Shown here: positions 37,601 through 49,900 of the stretch, piece after piece
Layout: each line of letters opens with the position of its first letter
How positions within the stretch are numbered: position 1 is the stretch's first letter
Source: Planoprotostelium fungivorum
Taxonomy: Eukaryota > Evosea > Variosea > Cavosteliida > Cavosteliaceae
Length of the DNA stretch: 64,000 nt
Direction: 5' to 3'
Assembly (NCBI GenBank): GCA_003024175.1
Contig: MDYQ01000118.1
Span: forward strand, 1 to 64,000
Position numbers and translations under genes: made by a program
The notes under the pieces: generated by a model
Seen by the model: the letters and a program-made list of their open reading frames with translations, nothing else
The model's database searches: none
Told to the model about the DNA's origin: nothing

Positions 37601-39770
37601 TAAATTTGATGGAATTACTCTTGGTGTCTGCGGCGGCCTGAACGCTGAGTGATGCAGCACTGGCGGTCGTATCGTAGAAGGAAGTGACAGATCCCGTAGT
37701 ATTAGCAGATGAAACCGTGTTGGCGTGATAAAGAGCCGGGCTACCACTGGCAGTTTTCCAATTCCAAACGAATCGATCCACGCCTTCGATGATGGGAGGA
37801 AAAAAGACCTATCGACGTTCATCATATTTTCTACACAATGTCTCACCTGTATAGTAATTCCACCGAAAGTGCTGATGGGCAAGACGTACTGAATCTCATA
37901 AGTCACCATATCTCCAGCCACTACGTCGTTATTCGCATTGGGTGGCTGACTGTTGATGGCGTAGACGATGACGGATAACGGACCAGAAGAAACGACGATG
38001 GAAGCTGCAGAGGTGTCCGTCACTGCGGTACCCCCCGTGACGCCCACGTTGGCCGAGAAGACAACCGACGATCCAATTTTATCTCCTTGTCTCACCTGAC
38101 ACAGTCGTTCGTTTCATTGTCTCTCCACACGTGTAAATCCTCACCGGCACAGAAGTGGCCACGTAAAAAGCGGACGTTCTACTACCGTATCGAATGGAGG
38201 CAGTCCAGGGTCCGTAGGCCACTCCATTGCTCGTCGCGTTGATGGATCGAAGTAGAGAGCTGACGTTGAAGGTGATGACGGACTGACCGGACGTGGTGGT
38301 GATGGAGGTGAAAGCGGTTAGGTCGTACGTCTGGCTCGATAGTGTCATGGATGGAGATATACCACCGGTGACGTTGTGACCGTCGTCCAGAGTATCCACG
38401 ATGACGAGAGAGTTGAAGGTGAAGTAATCCGAGATCTACGATGAAGGTCAGAAGAGGAAGAGATGATAGAAATATGTCAGAGAGAATGAGAGATGAATGT
38501 GAGTTGAAGCTCACTTGAAAGTTTAAGGTGAAGTTGTTGACTTGATAGGGCCGAGTGTTCGATTTTAATACCGATTTCTGTATGGCCAGTGATTTGATGT
38601 TGTGGACGAGGGTCGCAGTATAAGCCGGATAATTGGCTGCCGCGAAAGAGTGGACGATGCTGTATGTGATGGCCGCTCCACTGGCAGGTAAAACACTACC
38701 TCCGGTGTAGGTCCTCGGTGCGTACCTTTCATCGTGTCATAGATGTGCATGATAACATGATGAGTCTCACCATGTGTAACTAAAGAACAGAGAAGGTGCA
38801 CCGGTTCCAACGACATTCCCCCAGCTCCACGAGGTCGAAGTTAAGTTGACCGGATTAGAAGATGTTTGCGTTTTTACGACGGGAATAGAGCCAGTTAAGA
38901 GGGGTACCGTTAAGACAGAGGAATTGAAAGACGTGGGCATCAATGTGATGGATCCACTGGCAGTGATCGGAAACGATGGTCCAGACACAGTCTCACTCTC
39001 GGGCAAAGACGAACTCAATGCGTCGATCTGAGAAGTTGAGAAGATGTTGAGAAAATGATCTCCTGAGATGCGATGATGATACGCACCGAATATAACGGAG
39101 AGACGACTCCAATAGAGGAAGTCCATGACAGACTGATCGTGTCTTTGAATAGAATTCTCGATTGAATGGTGTATGTGGTGGAAGGATTGGCTCCTGAGGA
39201 CATGGTGGCAAACAGAGATATAGAGAAGGGAGATTGATTAGTTCCTATCGTGTCCGTAGGGACAGAAAACGAAACATAGGTGTATCCCACCGTTCCACAT
39301 ACTCTGATGGCAGGTCAGAACGACGATGGAATTCGGATCATGTTTGTGATGGAGACTCACTGGATCGAGGAATTGAAGTTACTGTTCACACATCCTCCTG
39401 CAGGAATGATCGCAGAATTAAATGTGATGGCTGTTACATTTTGGAAATAAACAGAATTCAACAGGATTCCGTTGCCTCCTGCACTCGGTATGATGAGTTC
39501 TACAAATGGGGTGTAACCTTTGAAGAAGATGAGTTTCGCCTGTCACATGTTTTGTCTCCTCACATAAAAGGACGCTTCCATCGCTCGAGTCACACCCAAC
39601 GTTAGTTGTGAACTGCCCGTTCTTGCTAGCGAATATGGAGCTTGGTCCACTTAATGTGGTCGTTCCTAGGGATCTTCATGAGCTCTTAGCAGTGTCCTGA
39701 TAGTCTCACCATAGATATCAGCTCCTGCAAAAGCTATGAAGATGCTCGAGAGGAGCAAGAGCACACGCAT
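12206..39770 (-). CDS. Giant cell-surface protein: signal peptide, DUF11-like repeat array, cadherin-like domains, TRP-like membrane region
   Basis: Translation starts at 39770 with a signal peptide (MRVLLLLSSIFIAFAGADIY); the first intron (39666-39709) is at the same place and phase as in the plus-strand paralog at 55110. Removing ~45-nt introns leaves roughly 8,000 residues, very rich in Ser/Thr/Val/Asn with many N-x-S/T sites. Most of the protein is ~150-residue beta-sandwich units of the DUF11 / conserved-repeat type (VGELITLTTTIVLPIGST, GQGDTNVAFTVVLSHAAAST, WILVPGSVVI). At least twelve units carry a Ca-loop-like D-x-N-x-D-G-x-x-D motif. Near the C-terminus are cadherin-like pieces (YFWGNDSVSYKICDSTGAC, NDTLSYSACDMWSQCAES), then several membrane segments and a charged tail ending at 12206. 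The family suggests a calcium-dependent adhesin or sensor tied to a channel-like anchor; function is inferred. Exon borders between 12776 and 13292 are uncertain. Confidence 0.85.
19413..32629 (-). repeat. Array of exon-sized protein modules, all phase 0
   Basis: Ten consecutive exons of the giant gene each encode whole modules: 31004-32629, 30076-30963, 29135-30028, 28203-29087, 26379-28157, 25446-26333, 24502-25395, 23565-24458, 21749-23521 and 19413-21701. Single units are 885-894 nt (295-298 aa); double units are 1773-1779 nt, the first exon 1626 nt and the last 2289 nt, all divisible by three. For the units from 30963 down to 21749, each exon begins I-T-T-A at an AG splice site and ends T-P-N/K before GTGAG. 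The introns between are 40-50 nt and dissimilar. Each unit is a pair of domains, VGEL...DTNNDG...SWTITEP and then FGQGD...PGSVVI...YNATLYEY. Confidence 0.85.
21749..31003 (-). repeat. Two tandem copies of a four-exon higher-order unit (~4.63 kb each)
   Basis: The exon-size pattern double-single-single-single occurs twice: 26379-30963, with its leading intron to 31003, and 21749-26333, with its intron to 26378. The double exons begin 4,630 and 4,625 bp apart (21749, 26379, 31004). Stretches such as 21776-22108 and 26406-26738 are identical at this offset, and 27341-27512 matches 31967-32138. This indicates block duplication of four exons on top of older single-module duplication. Confidence 0.75.
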
Positions 39771-40068
39771 CGAGGCTGATGCTGTGAGGAACAAAATGTT
39801 GGCGATCTCCGGCAAGATGCCCTTATAAACGTACATTAAGGGGCTTATTCAAGAATAGGCCGTTCCATTCACGGAACTGGCTTGTGATCGGCACTTCATA
39901 TGAATCATCTAGCACTCCTGCCATGCGGAGGTCACAAATAGTAAGAGTACATTACGTGACGAGCTCCCTATAACTCGCAATAATCGCGAAACACGCATAT
40001 GATTCAGAGGAGAAGGGAACCATTTTCAGAAAAGGTGTGTATTCTCAAATTAGAACTCAGGACAGCTT

Positions 40069-40678
40069 TTAAAAGGCTCCAGAGCCGATGCCCTTGTAAC
40101 CGTTGATAGCATCGATGCGGTTCTCCTTGCCACCGATAAAGTTGCCTATCACGTTCAAATCTCTCAACAGAGAAAAGTCGTCGGTGGCGGCTGCGTATCC
40201 ACCTGTCAGACCGGTCAGCGCTCAAAACTAAACACCAGCTCACCAAAGGGGCTGCTAGCAGCCTTTCTGTGAGGAGTCACGAGCTGGTAGACGGCATCAA
40301 TGAGAGAGAAATCGGTGACATCGTCTCCGTAGCCTCCAAAGAGCTCATCGAAGTTCCTCTTCCGTCCGAAACCTTGAGCGTGGTGTCAGGTCATCTTCTT
40401 TTCTCAAACTCACCGGAGAAGTCTCCGCCAAAGCCGTTGATAGCATCGATTCGATTCTTTTTTCCTCCGATGAAGTTGCCGATGATGTTGATGTCGGAGA
40501 GGAGACCGCGATCGTCAGCGTCATTCTCTCCTCCCTTGAGAACACTGGCGATGGTGAGAAGGCGTGACACTTGATCCGACTGGTAGCTGGCCGCTCCTCC
40601 GGGTCCGGCAGCTTTAAAGCTTTGAGCGGAGACGAGGCAGAGAGCGGCTAGGCCGACGGTGACGAGTAAGAGTTTCAT
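40069..40678 (-). CDS. Small secreted protein with internally repeated motif
   Basis: Three exons (40414-40678, 40244-40372, 40069-40202) separated by two 41-nt introns join in frame to 175 residues. The N-terminus MKLLLVTVGLAALCLVSAQS is a clear signal peptide. The mature part contains the same motif twice: LLSDINIIGNFIGGKKNRID followed by AINGFGGDFSG, and LLRDLNVIGNFIGGKENRID followed by AINGYKGIGSG at the C-terminus. Between them lies a basic stretch (FGRKRNFDELFGGYGDD) and a helix-like FSLIDAVYQLVTPHRK. There is no cysteine in the mature part. I do not recognise the family; a secreted matrix, antimicrobial or signalling peptide precursor are all possible. The gene sits 299 bp beyond the start of the giant gene on the same strand. 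Confidence 0.82.
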
Positions 40679-40909
40679 AGTAGAGTCTGTAGGTACAGGT
40701 GTTGGTTGTTGTGCGTGTGGTGGAATGAATATAGGTTGGGGGACATCATCTCAGACTCCATCTGGAGGAAGATGTGTCTGTATTGAGATTTCGATGCGAA
40801 ACCACCTTCTTCCACACGTGTCAGACTGAAAACCGAATTCTCTATCCTTTTCGTGGACGCATGGAACGCTGCTTGATATCCAGCGATTAAAATGGCGAGA
40901 GTTCGAGTT

Positions 40910-43900
40910 TTATTTTTCAGTGATGAGGGTCCTCCACAGGAAATAGAGGACCTGATTGATGACCGAAGTCACATGCTTCGCCTCGTGAGCATCCATGGCG
41001 GCATCCGATGCGACCCTCCTGCAGGCATAGAAGAACATCCTTCCGTTACCCTCTTCGATCAGCCCGTGAATGAGCATGTCCGGCTCCCAAGGATTGAACA
41101 GTATCAGATGCATCTCCTTGTCCTTTGAGATCTGCACGGCAAACTTGGGAAACGATGCGATCAGATGCTGCATCAACTGTCCCCAGTAAAGAGGCAGCGC
41201 CATCAGTTGCGTCAGAGAGGTATCGATCTCTTCGATTCGCTTGCGAACGACGAGATTGCACAGAGAAGAGAACTGCTCTCCGGTGATGTGAGTGTCCTCC
41301 GGTGATGAGCCGGATCGTAGGAGTGACCTCCACAGGTGGTCGCGGTAATAATCTTGCGACGCTCTCTTCAAGACAGTCGAAACATGGTCCCTCGCTTTCG
41401 TCATGAGGTGGCTCATCTTGTTGACACGATTTCGTTTGCCGCCGTAAGCTGAGAGATGTCAGAGAGAATGAAGTATGGGAGACGCACTGCGGATGTTCTT
41501 GTTGACGCGGAGGAGGTAGTATTGGACTCTCATCTCTTTTTGTTTCTCCTCTCTGAAAATGATGTGAGATGTTGGTGATGACAGACAATGATGAAAGATG
41601 AGATCGTGATCGATGATGCAGATGACGATGGAAAATCTTGTTGGAGACGTCACTCACTTCTGTTGATAATCCATGAAAGCCACCATGGCGTATTGCACAT
41701 TAGGATCGACCACTTCTTCTCCAAAATTAGGAGCAACCTGACAGACAGCTGCGTCTAATCCAACGGCCGAGAGAGACACCAATCCGTACCTGTCCTCCAT
41801 TCAGATCCCTCTTGATTCCTCTACAAACCTCTTGGCATTCTCTGATAAATAATGGAAGATCTCCTCTGACTGCACGGAATTCTCGGTGGAAAACTCATTC
41901 TCTGCGTAAGAGATGTCGTTCTCTCCCTCTACACTCGTCTCGGCGCATCTACAATTCCTCTCAGTCTCCACTCCGTGAACAGTCTCTGAGATGACTCACT
42001 TTCTACAAGCTTGTAGAATGGACACGAAATGAGAAGCCGTGGATAACACTTCGTTCGAAGGTGAATCCGTGGACAATTCTTCCATGAAGAACAAGAGGGT
42101 CCTCAGGTGATAGTCGTACAGACTCGTTCCAAAAGACACACTCGTCATCAGCCGCTTGTAATCCTCTCTGAAATTCTCTCGATTGCGGATCTACATCAGC
42201 GTCACGATATGTGATGTACGATGTCATACCTGAATCGGATCCAGTCTGACCGTATTGATTCGAGGCTTCTGTGTGATGACACTCATACTCTCACAACAGA
42301 CAGTCATCCTCTCTTCTGACGTCAATCTCAACATGACGATACCACCTGAAAGGTGGTCAGATGTTATATGTACAAAATGATTCTCTCACCTCTCAGAGGG
42401 CGAATGAAGGTCCTTTGGATGATGTGATGATGAGCAGATTGTGTGATGAACAGCCACGACGTGTTGTTCTGCTGTCCCATCTTCAATCGCTGAAAGCCCA
42501 GAGCTTCCAGTTGCTCCGTGAATTCGTGGAGATACTTCTCCAGCCCCTTTTGATAATATCTGCCAAGATGAGATTCTCCATGACAGGACGGAGCATCTCA
42601 CTTGGTGTAGGCAGAGTTGTCCACAATGTCGACGGCATCCAACATGAAATTGCAGCGGAACGTATCCAGATTCCTACAGGACTTCAAGACCATGGGCAGG
42701 TGATCGCTCAAGCCATTGAGAATATTGTGAGGAAACTGCGTCACGAGCGAAGAGACGTTCGATGTGGGTAGAAACTTTGTGCACATATTGAGGATCTACA
42801 TCGGAGTCATGCTGATGACGGACGAATTCGTCTCACCTCTTGTACGGATCGACTGTGGTCTTCCACGAAGGAAGTGTGATTGGCTACCGCACGGAATTGA
42901 CTGCCGTGCAGTTTGACGGGATCCGTTATTTTGGCCATTTGACTCTGATGGAGGGGCTCTATCGGCCATTCACCCTTGAGAACTGTGTTGAAATCCCTGC
43001 GGCTCTTCCTTCCTGTGCCTTGTGGCTTGACTTCTTGCGTTGCACCGGCACGATTGGGGGATGGATTGTTGACTAACAGTTCGATATTTTCGACCGTAAA
43101 TCTCGCCACGTCAGTCTGTTGACTGCTGATGCCAGCACGTGGCATGGAGAGATGACCTATCGAATCAGTCGATTCACCAATAATAAGATGTGATGTATCA
43201 CCTTGGTTCATTGGAGGTGCGGCTGAATTCGTAGCGTGCAATTTTCCAACGGTAAGGAGGGGAGTGTGATTGAAGAGGCCCAATTTTTGGAAGAGAATGG
43301 AAGTCAACAGGTTCGATCTCATGGACGTCCACGATTTCAATCGATTGATGCAGGACTGATGATGTCATCCATCACGATGTCGATGTCTCTTCTCACCTTA
43401 AGGTGATCGGTGCCAGCCGAATTCCAATTGTACGTGAAGATCTCGATGGAGCCCGATTGGACGATAATGAAGATGGCATTCTTTCTGTTCAACGATTTAC
43501 CATCGGATGATGCCACGTGTGGGTAGAGAAGGTGCTCGTCTGGGTAAGGAATGAATTCTCCAGTGATGTCCGAAGCATCGTGATCGATGTTACCACCGAT
43601 GATGGAGAAGAGATAACGATCCTTGTTGACCAATAGTGTCTGCAGATCGAGCTCAGGCTCTTGTGAATTGTAGATCTTGTAATCGGAGTAGATGTCCTCA
43701 GAGAAACAGGCGATGGGCTGCATCTTCGCGTTGATGTCCAATAGAATGGCTTGTACCTAGTCGTAGAGTTGGTCGTGGCGAATTGTAGAATGTCATCTTC
43801 ACCTCACAGACGAAATTGTGGATGGCCCAAGTGGGAAGAGAAGACGCCAATTGAAGGTGGAAGACAGAAGCAGCATTCATCTCTTCCGCTCTCTGTAATA

Positions 43901-46900
43901 CCTGCGACCAACCTCAGTCGTCCACTTTTCCATCTCGTATCACCTGCTTTCCGGGAGACAACAACTCTTGGTACAGATTGATAACGTGACATCTTCTCTT
44001 CAATAGATACTCTTCCATGATGTACTCGCAGACCGTGTGAGCGATCGACGTCTTCAGTTGAGAGCAGAGTGCCTCCGCAGAAGAAGTGCCCTCCCTCGTC
44101 CACACTTCGATGAGAATGAGATTCATCTCCTTCTCCCAACTGTCAGAGTGGGTCGGCACGTCTTGAGCGGACATCTCCAGCCACGAAGTCTCGTTCACGG
44201 AAGATTCAGTCAGGCTGTTGTCTGTCAGTTGAGAAATGGAAGAATTCGATCACTTGTCGGACGGGTTAGCGTAGGTGAGGCGTACGATGGAGATGCCCTG
44301 GGAAGCATTCTGTTGGATGACAGAGGAAGCCTTTCGATTCAATACATTATATACAAATGCTCCTTCCGTCTCCGAATTCTCGTTGAAATCCAACGCACCG
44401 TATCTACAACGCGATCAGCGGAGAACGTAACGTGAGATCTCATTCGAAAACACACCGGGTAGAGATGATCTCGTGAGAGGTATCACCAGAGAAGGTGGTG
44501 TGGAGTGTAGATAGATACTGTCCGATGCTCTGTCTGAGAAACCTAAAGAATTTCGACATGTCCACGTGATGCGGCAGCTTGCTCATGGTGGACAGACAAG
44601 GCAACAAGGTCGATCCTCGGATGAATTGAACGTCTTCCGGTGTCAATTTGAGCAATGGATTTCTCTCTAATAGATTGGATATGTAAGCGAGAGTATGTTG
44701 TGCTAATTTGCTCTCCAGCAGTCTTCCCAATTGTTCCGTGAATTCTACACCTTTAATTTTTCGTGTTAGAATGAAATACATCAATGATATTATTATGATT
44801 TAGCTCACCCGGTGGATCAACACCGTACAATCGCAATAGAAGAGTTACACTCTCTCCGTTAGCCTGTGAGCTACCACTGCTCGTGTCCGATAACTTCATG
44901 TAAACGATCTTCCCTCCCGTATCTTTAAACACGAACAGGTCCGGTCGATTGATGACAAAGAGTGGATGTAAGGCGGTGGCGATCAGTGCTCTCACCGCTT
45001 GCTGCGGCGTCAGCCTCGTGTGAATCGGCAAGTTGATCTCCCCCACGCAGTCGCAGGCCAAAGAGCCCGGCTCGAATAATCCCCTTCGATTGGCAAAGGG
45101 TGAAGGGTTGACCAGTTGGTTCTTTGTCAATTTCTCGTCGCTGGGCGCACCTTCCTCGGGCACCAACAAGAGAGAAGAGCAGATCTTCGTCTCGTGGAGT
45201 TGGTACAAGAGGATGAGACGGTTGACTCGCTCGCAGACTTTGAGGAGAGCCGTTCGGATAGAAGAGAAGAGAGTGGTGCGCTGGACGGATGCGATGCTCT
45301 GTGAATGGAAGCTAACTCTTGTTGTATCACCCGCTCCTGATTCATTTAAAAAAAGGTTGAGATGACGTTTGATTCGTGCTTATCAAATGATAATATTGCT
45401 TGTGATGACGAATATGTATCGTCTCACCTTCGTTCGGATTGTATGATAAAATCAACCAGTAAGGAATGTTCTCCGGCTCTGATGTCTCTCGATCCTCCGA
45501 CAGATAATACAGATCGTCGATCTTATTCAGCTTCAGTGACAGTCCTTGTACGGAAGGGTCGCAGTTGATCAGTTCGTTCGAGAACAATTTCCTTCCATCC
45601 CTTGCATCCAAGAAGGGAAGGGGAACGGTGAAGCTGGACAGAGAGTCACTGAACGTGAGATTGCGCATGTGCTGTAGAACTAGATCGAGGGTCTTGCGTG
45701 TGACCGGACGTTCAAATCGTAGGGCGTTCAATATTTGCTCCGAGATGAGCTGTCGCACGTAGGTACCGGTCTGTCGGATGACCCTCCTGACGTTAGACAG
45801 TGGTAACGCCTCCACTGACATCTGTTCATCATCAGTTCTGCCTCGAAGTTTCATTGATAAAATATTTCATGAGAGAGGATGGATGAATGAGACAGGTGTG
45901 ATAAAAAGGAATGATCACCTGTTTCTCATCGTTGATGACTTTGACATCCGTATTCGAGTGACTGATCGGCTTGAACGGTGGCAGCATGACGACGATGAGA
46001 TGAAGGCAGAATTTAGCACCGTCTCCCTTGGCCAGAGTCTCCGAGACGAAAGAGTTATTCTTCGGTGTGGGTATCGTGTCGACGTTGAATTCTCTCTTCT
46101 CCTTCTTTCGATTACTTCCCTTGTACGACACGTGGCATTCCATTCGAAAGAAGATGGGAATAGGGTAGATGCCAACGTCGCTCGCTTGGTCGAGGTCCGG
46201 TGTCTTCTGTGTCTTTTCGGACAGTTCTCCCTCGTAGTCGTTGTACTCGTGTGGGTTCTCTTCTTCGTTGTCCGTCGCCTCATCGAGGCTGTCACTTTCG
46301 TTCTCTGATTCAGAACCAGCTCCAGTCTTGTGGGTAGATTGTGTCGATTTACTGCTGGAGAGATAGTAATAATCGGTGCCTTCGATGCGTTGATAATTTC
46401 CTGCTAACATCTGGACGAATTTCCTCTGATTCTCTTCTTCCTCCTCGGCGCTCTGCTTGCAGTTGTTGATGACTTGGATGTACTGCGTGATGTCGACCTA
46501 TCGAGCGTCACGGCCTTGAACACATCACGTCGTGTCACCTCGAAGAGGTACTCTTGGCAGGACTGTATCCCTCTCTTGAAATCGACGAGCGATACGTTCT
46601 GCTTCTCCCTCAAGGTAGTGTATAACACCTGTCTTCCGTCATCTTCTCTCTATCTCTCTTTCTTCACCTTGACGAAATTTCGGTTGTGAGCGTCACCAAT
46701 GGCGTGACAGAATTGAACCATCGACATGGATGGTCTCTGCTTCATCGAATGACCTTGTGATCCATTGGATCCTGTCTCAGCTTAACAAATTTCATCTGAG
46801 AAGAAAACTTACGGTGAGGGTATTGATCGATGACCTGACGATCGTCGAGAGGTGCCGTGATGGATTGGATGACAGCATCAGGAAATTTACTTCGAAGCGT

Positions 46901-49900
46901 CACGTTGAGATATTGTGCGGATGATCTCACCTCCTAGTGGGCTCCCTCAGGCTCTCCCTAGAACATTCGTAATATCTGACTTTGAAGTTTCCTTCGAGGA
47001 TAACATTCACTGGTTTCTGCAGGAAACTGAGGAGGAGGACCGAACTGTGTAAAACTTTCTCATAGCAATAACATCTGTATCTCGTCAATCATCCCTCCTC
47101 CACGCCACTCTCACTCTTGCAATCTCAATTGGATGAGATCGGCATCGTTATGGGGCAGTGGTATCTGTCGGTTGTGTAGAACGTGGATCGTGTGCTGTAA
47201 CAGATCGTACAATCGACTGTTGGTCTTGTTCATGCCCAAGCTACTGTTCCTCACATCGTTCGTCTGAAATAATTCGTACTCCCTCTCGACAACGGCACGA
47301 TTGCACGTCACGATGCTTCCCAGACTGAACGGTGGTTTCTGTTGATCAATCAGATCGCTCAATCTCACATTCTTCTCACTTGAATACGGAACGGTGTCTC
47401 TGGTTGTTCTTGACCGTCCATGGGTATAGATTTCGCCTTACCTTCCTCGCTCGGTTTTGACTTTGTGATGAGCGTATCGAATGTAGACAGGGAAGCGATG
47501 ACGTGCATATCTGTCTCGTAGATCCAGTGTCTCATCGTTTCAAAGAGTCCCTGTCGTAGGAGGTGAATGGAGAGAAATGGATGTGATTCTCACGTCTTCG
47601 ACTCCCATGGCGTAAGCGGGATCGTCGCAGAGGAGAGTACCGTACTGAGGTTCCATCCATATCTCTGTGATGATGTAATTGTCCGAAGCTCGATAGATGA
47701 CGTATTGAATCATGCAGGGAAGTAACTTTGGATGTTCTGTGTCGATTCCGATGGGAGATGTGTTGAGGTAGATGCACTGTTTCGTTCAGATGCGATAGTT
47801 ATGTGGTTCAACTTCACCTTGATGAAATTGAAAGAACAGGGGTAGCTCTGCAACAAGAAATTCTGTCTCAGTCTCGCCTTGATGATCAACTGCATGACGA
47901 GATCTTGCGTGTCCACGTTGGGTATCCTCCAGATCCACCTGTCACTGAGGTCATTCCACGTCATCACTCCATTCCTCACCTCTTATTCGGCATGTAAGAC
48001 AGCAGCAAATGAAACGAAGGAGATGCCGGAATAGAAGGAACGGGTGTGAATCTCAATCCCATCATGCTGTCTGAAGGATGAGGCTTGTTCTTTGTCGTTC
48101 CGTTGGTGTTGGTGTTGTCATATCGAATGATGAGAGGACGCAGGGGCTTGCTCAGCAAATGGAAGCGTCGACCGACTTTATCTTCTTCATCGTCGGGGGG
48201 CTGTGATGACGTGAGATGACGTCATCGTGATGATTCTCACTTGATCGGATGTCATGTTGATGATGTCCTTCAGCTCTACAATCACTGCAGCGCGAGCTGA
48301 AGGTAGGACGTTGTAGAAGGACAGGTGTAAGATCAACATGTTGATCGTCTCGTAGGTCATCTGAGCGATGACGAAACAGTGTTGGCCCAACGGTCCAGCG
48401 GAGGAACAGGGTAATATCTTCATGTACAATCTACGAGATATGAATCTATAGACATCACATAAAATCAAAGTTTTCATCGTCAGCTTGCTGAGAGATGAAC
48501 GAGATGATAGAAACATCACCTCTCTTCGTAGGTGGAAGTAGCCCACTGGTATAAAGTCGAGTCTAATTCTCTCGATGCGTCGGTGAAAGTCTGTTGTAAA
48601 TCGATGTTGACATCCCTCTCCCACTGTTTCCGATGATCGATGACCGGATGGATGATCATCTCCAACTTGTCCGTTTCGAACCATTTGTACCAAGAGGATA
48701 AACCGATGGATGTTAACAGCTTCCAGAATCTATTCATTTTCAATCGATTTATCCATTCAGACATAACAACCCATCGTAGAAAGTATGATAAATGATAAAG
48801 AATAGAATGAAGGATGACTCACCTCGAGTTATATTCCACGGATTCTTTGGCTGATATCTGATCCGCTGCATTCTCTGGAACTTCTAGCGATGGAAGCACC
48901 TGTTATCTGTGTCATTCCTAGAATGAAATTCATTGACTCTGTGTGAGGGTATACCTGACTCGTGAGGTGCCACACCATCCGATCAGCTTCGATCATGCTG
49001 GCTATAAATGTCTGCAGCCTATCATAGAGTCAGTTCGTCTCTCCCTCATCGATCTGATGCTCGTGATGAATGAATCACCTCGCTGGTGAGTTGATGGGAT
49101 GACTATTTCCGGGGTTCTGAACTAATTTCGTGTATTGTAGTAGAAATTCGTAAAATGCGACGATCTGTCACCATATCAGCCCAACGATGAGACAAACTTG
49201 AGATCCATAGATAGATCAAAATGATCTCACCTCGAAATCGATGGTGATGCAGTGATGCCCCTCTCGATGCGTGATGGTATAAAACAACGTCACGTTGGGT
49301 TGCCACAATAGAAACAATCCTACCGTCCTCGTCTGCGTGGCATTATCCATACTCGTGTGATCCAGCTGAAACCCTACCATCTATCAACCTCTCTCCCCTC
49401 TTTCGGAACAAACCTTCGCTCATTCTGATCCGAACGATGGGCAACAGATCGATAGCCATCGTGTATCGCTTCACGGACGATTTGATGACTGGTACGGGAG
49501 GTGGAGGTAGATTAGACCAAGGGAATGGATGATCCACAGCGATGGCCACGTTGACCATGGTGGCATCGCGGATCATCATCTCTCTGGCGAAGCCTAATCT
49601 TCCGCTCTTCTCTTCTCTCTGGACTCGGCTCTCTTCTTCTGGAAGGAGGCTGAATTTCTCACCGTCCCACAATCTGCTTTCGCTTGGAGAGATAGTGGAG
49701 CTGTGATGGATGGGATTGACATCTGTTTCTCATTACTTTTCAAGTTATCTTTACGAATTGTATGAGAACATTAAGATCTTTGTGAAACATTCGAATCCTA
49801 TCTCATCTTCTTTTCATCTGTTCTAATGATGAACCATATGACTCACCTTTACAGAGGATCCACTTCTGATGAGGTGAACAAGATAGAGTCACGGTCGATG

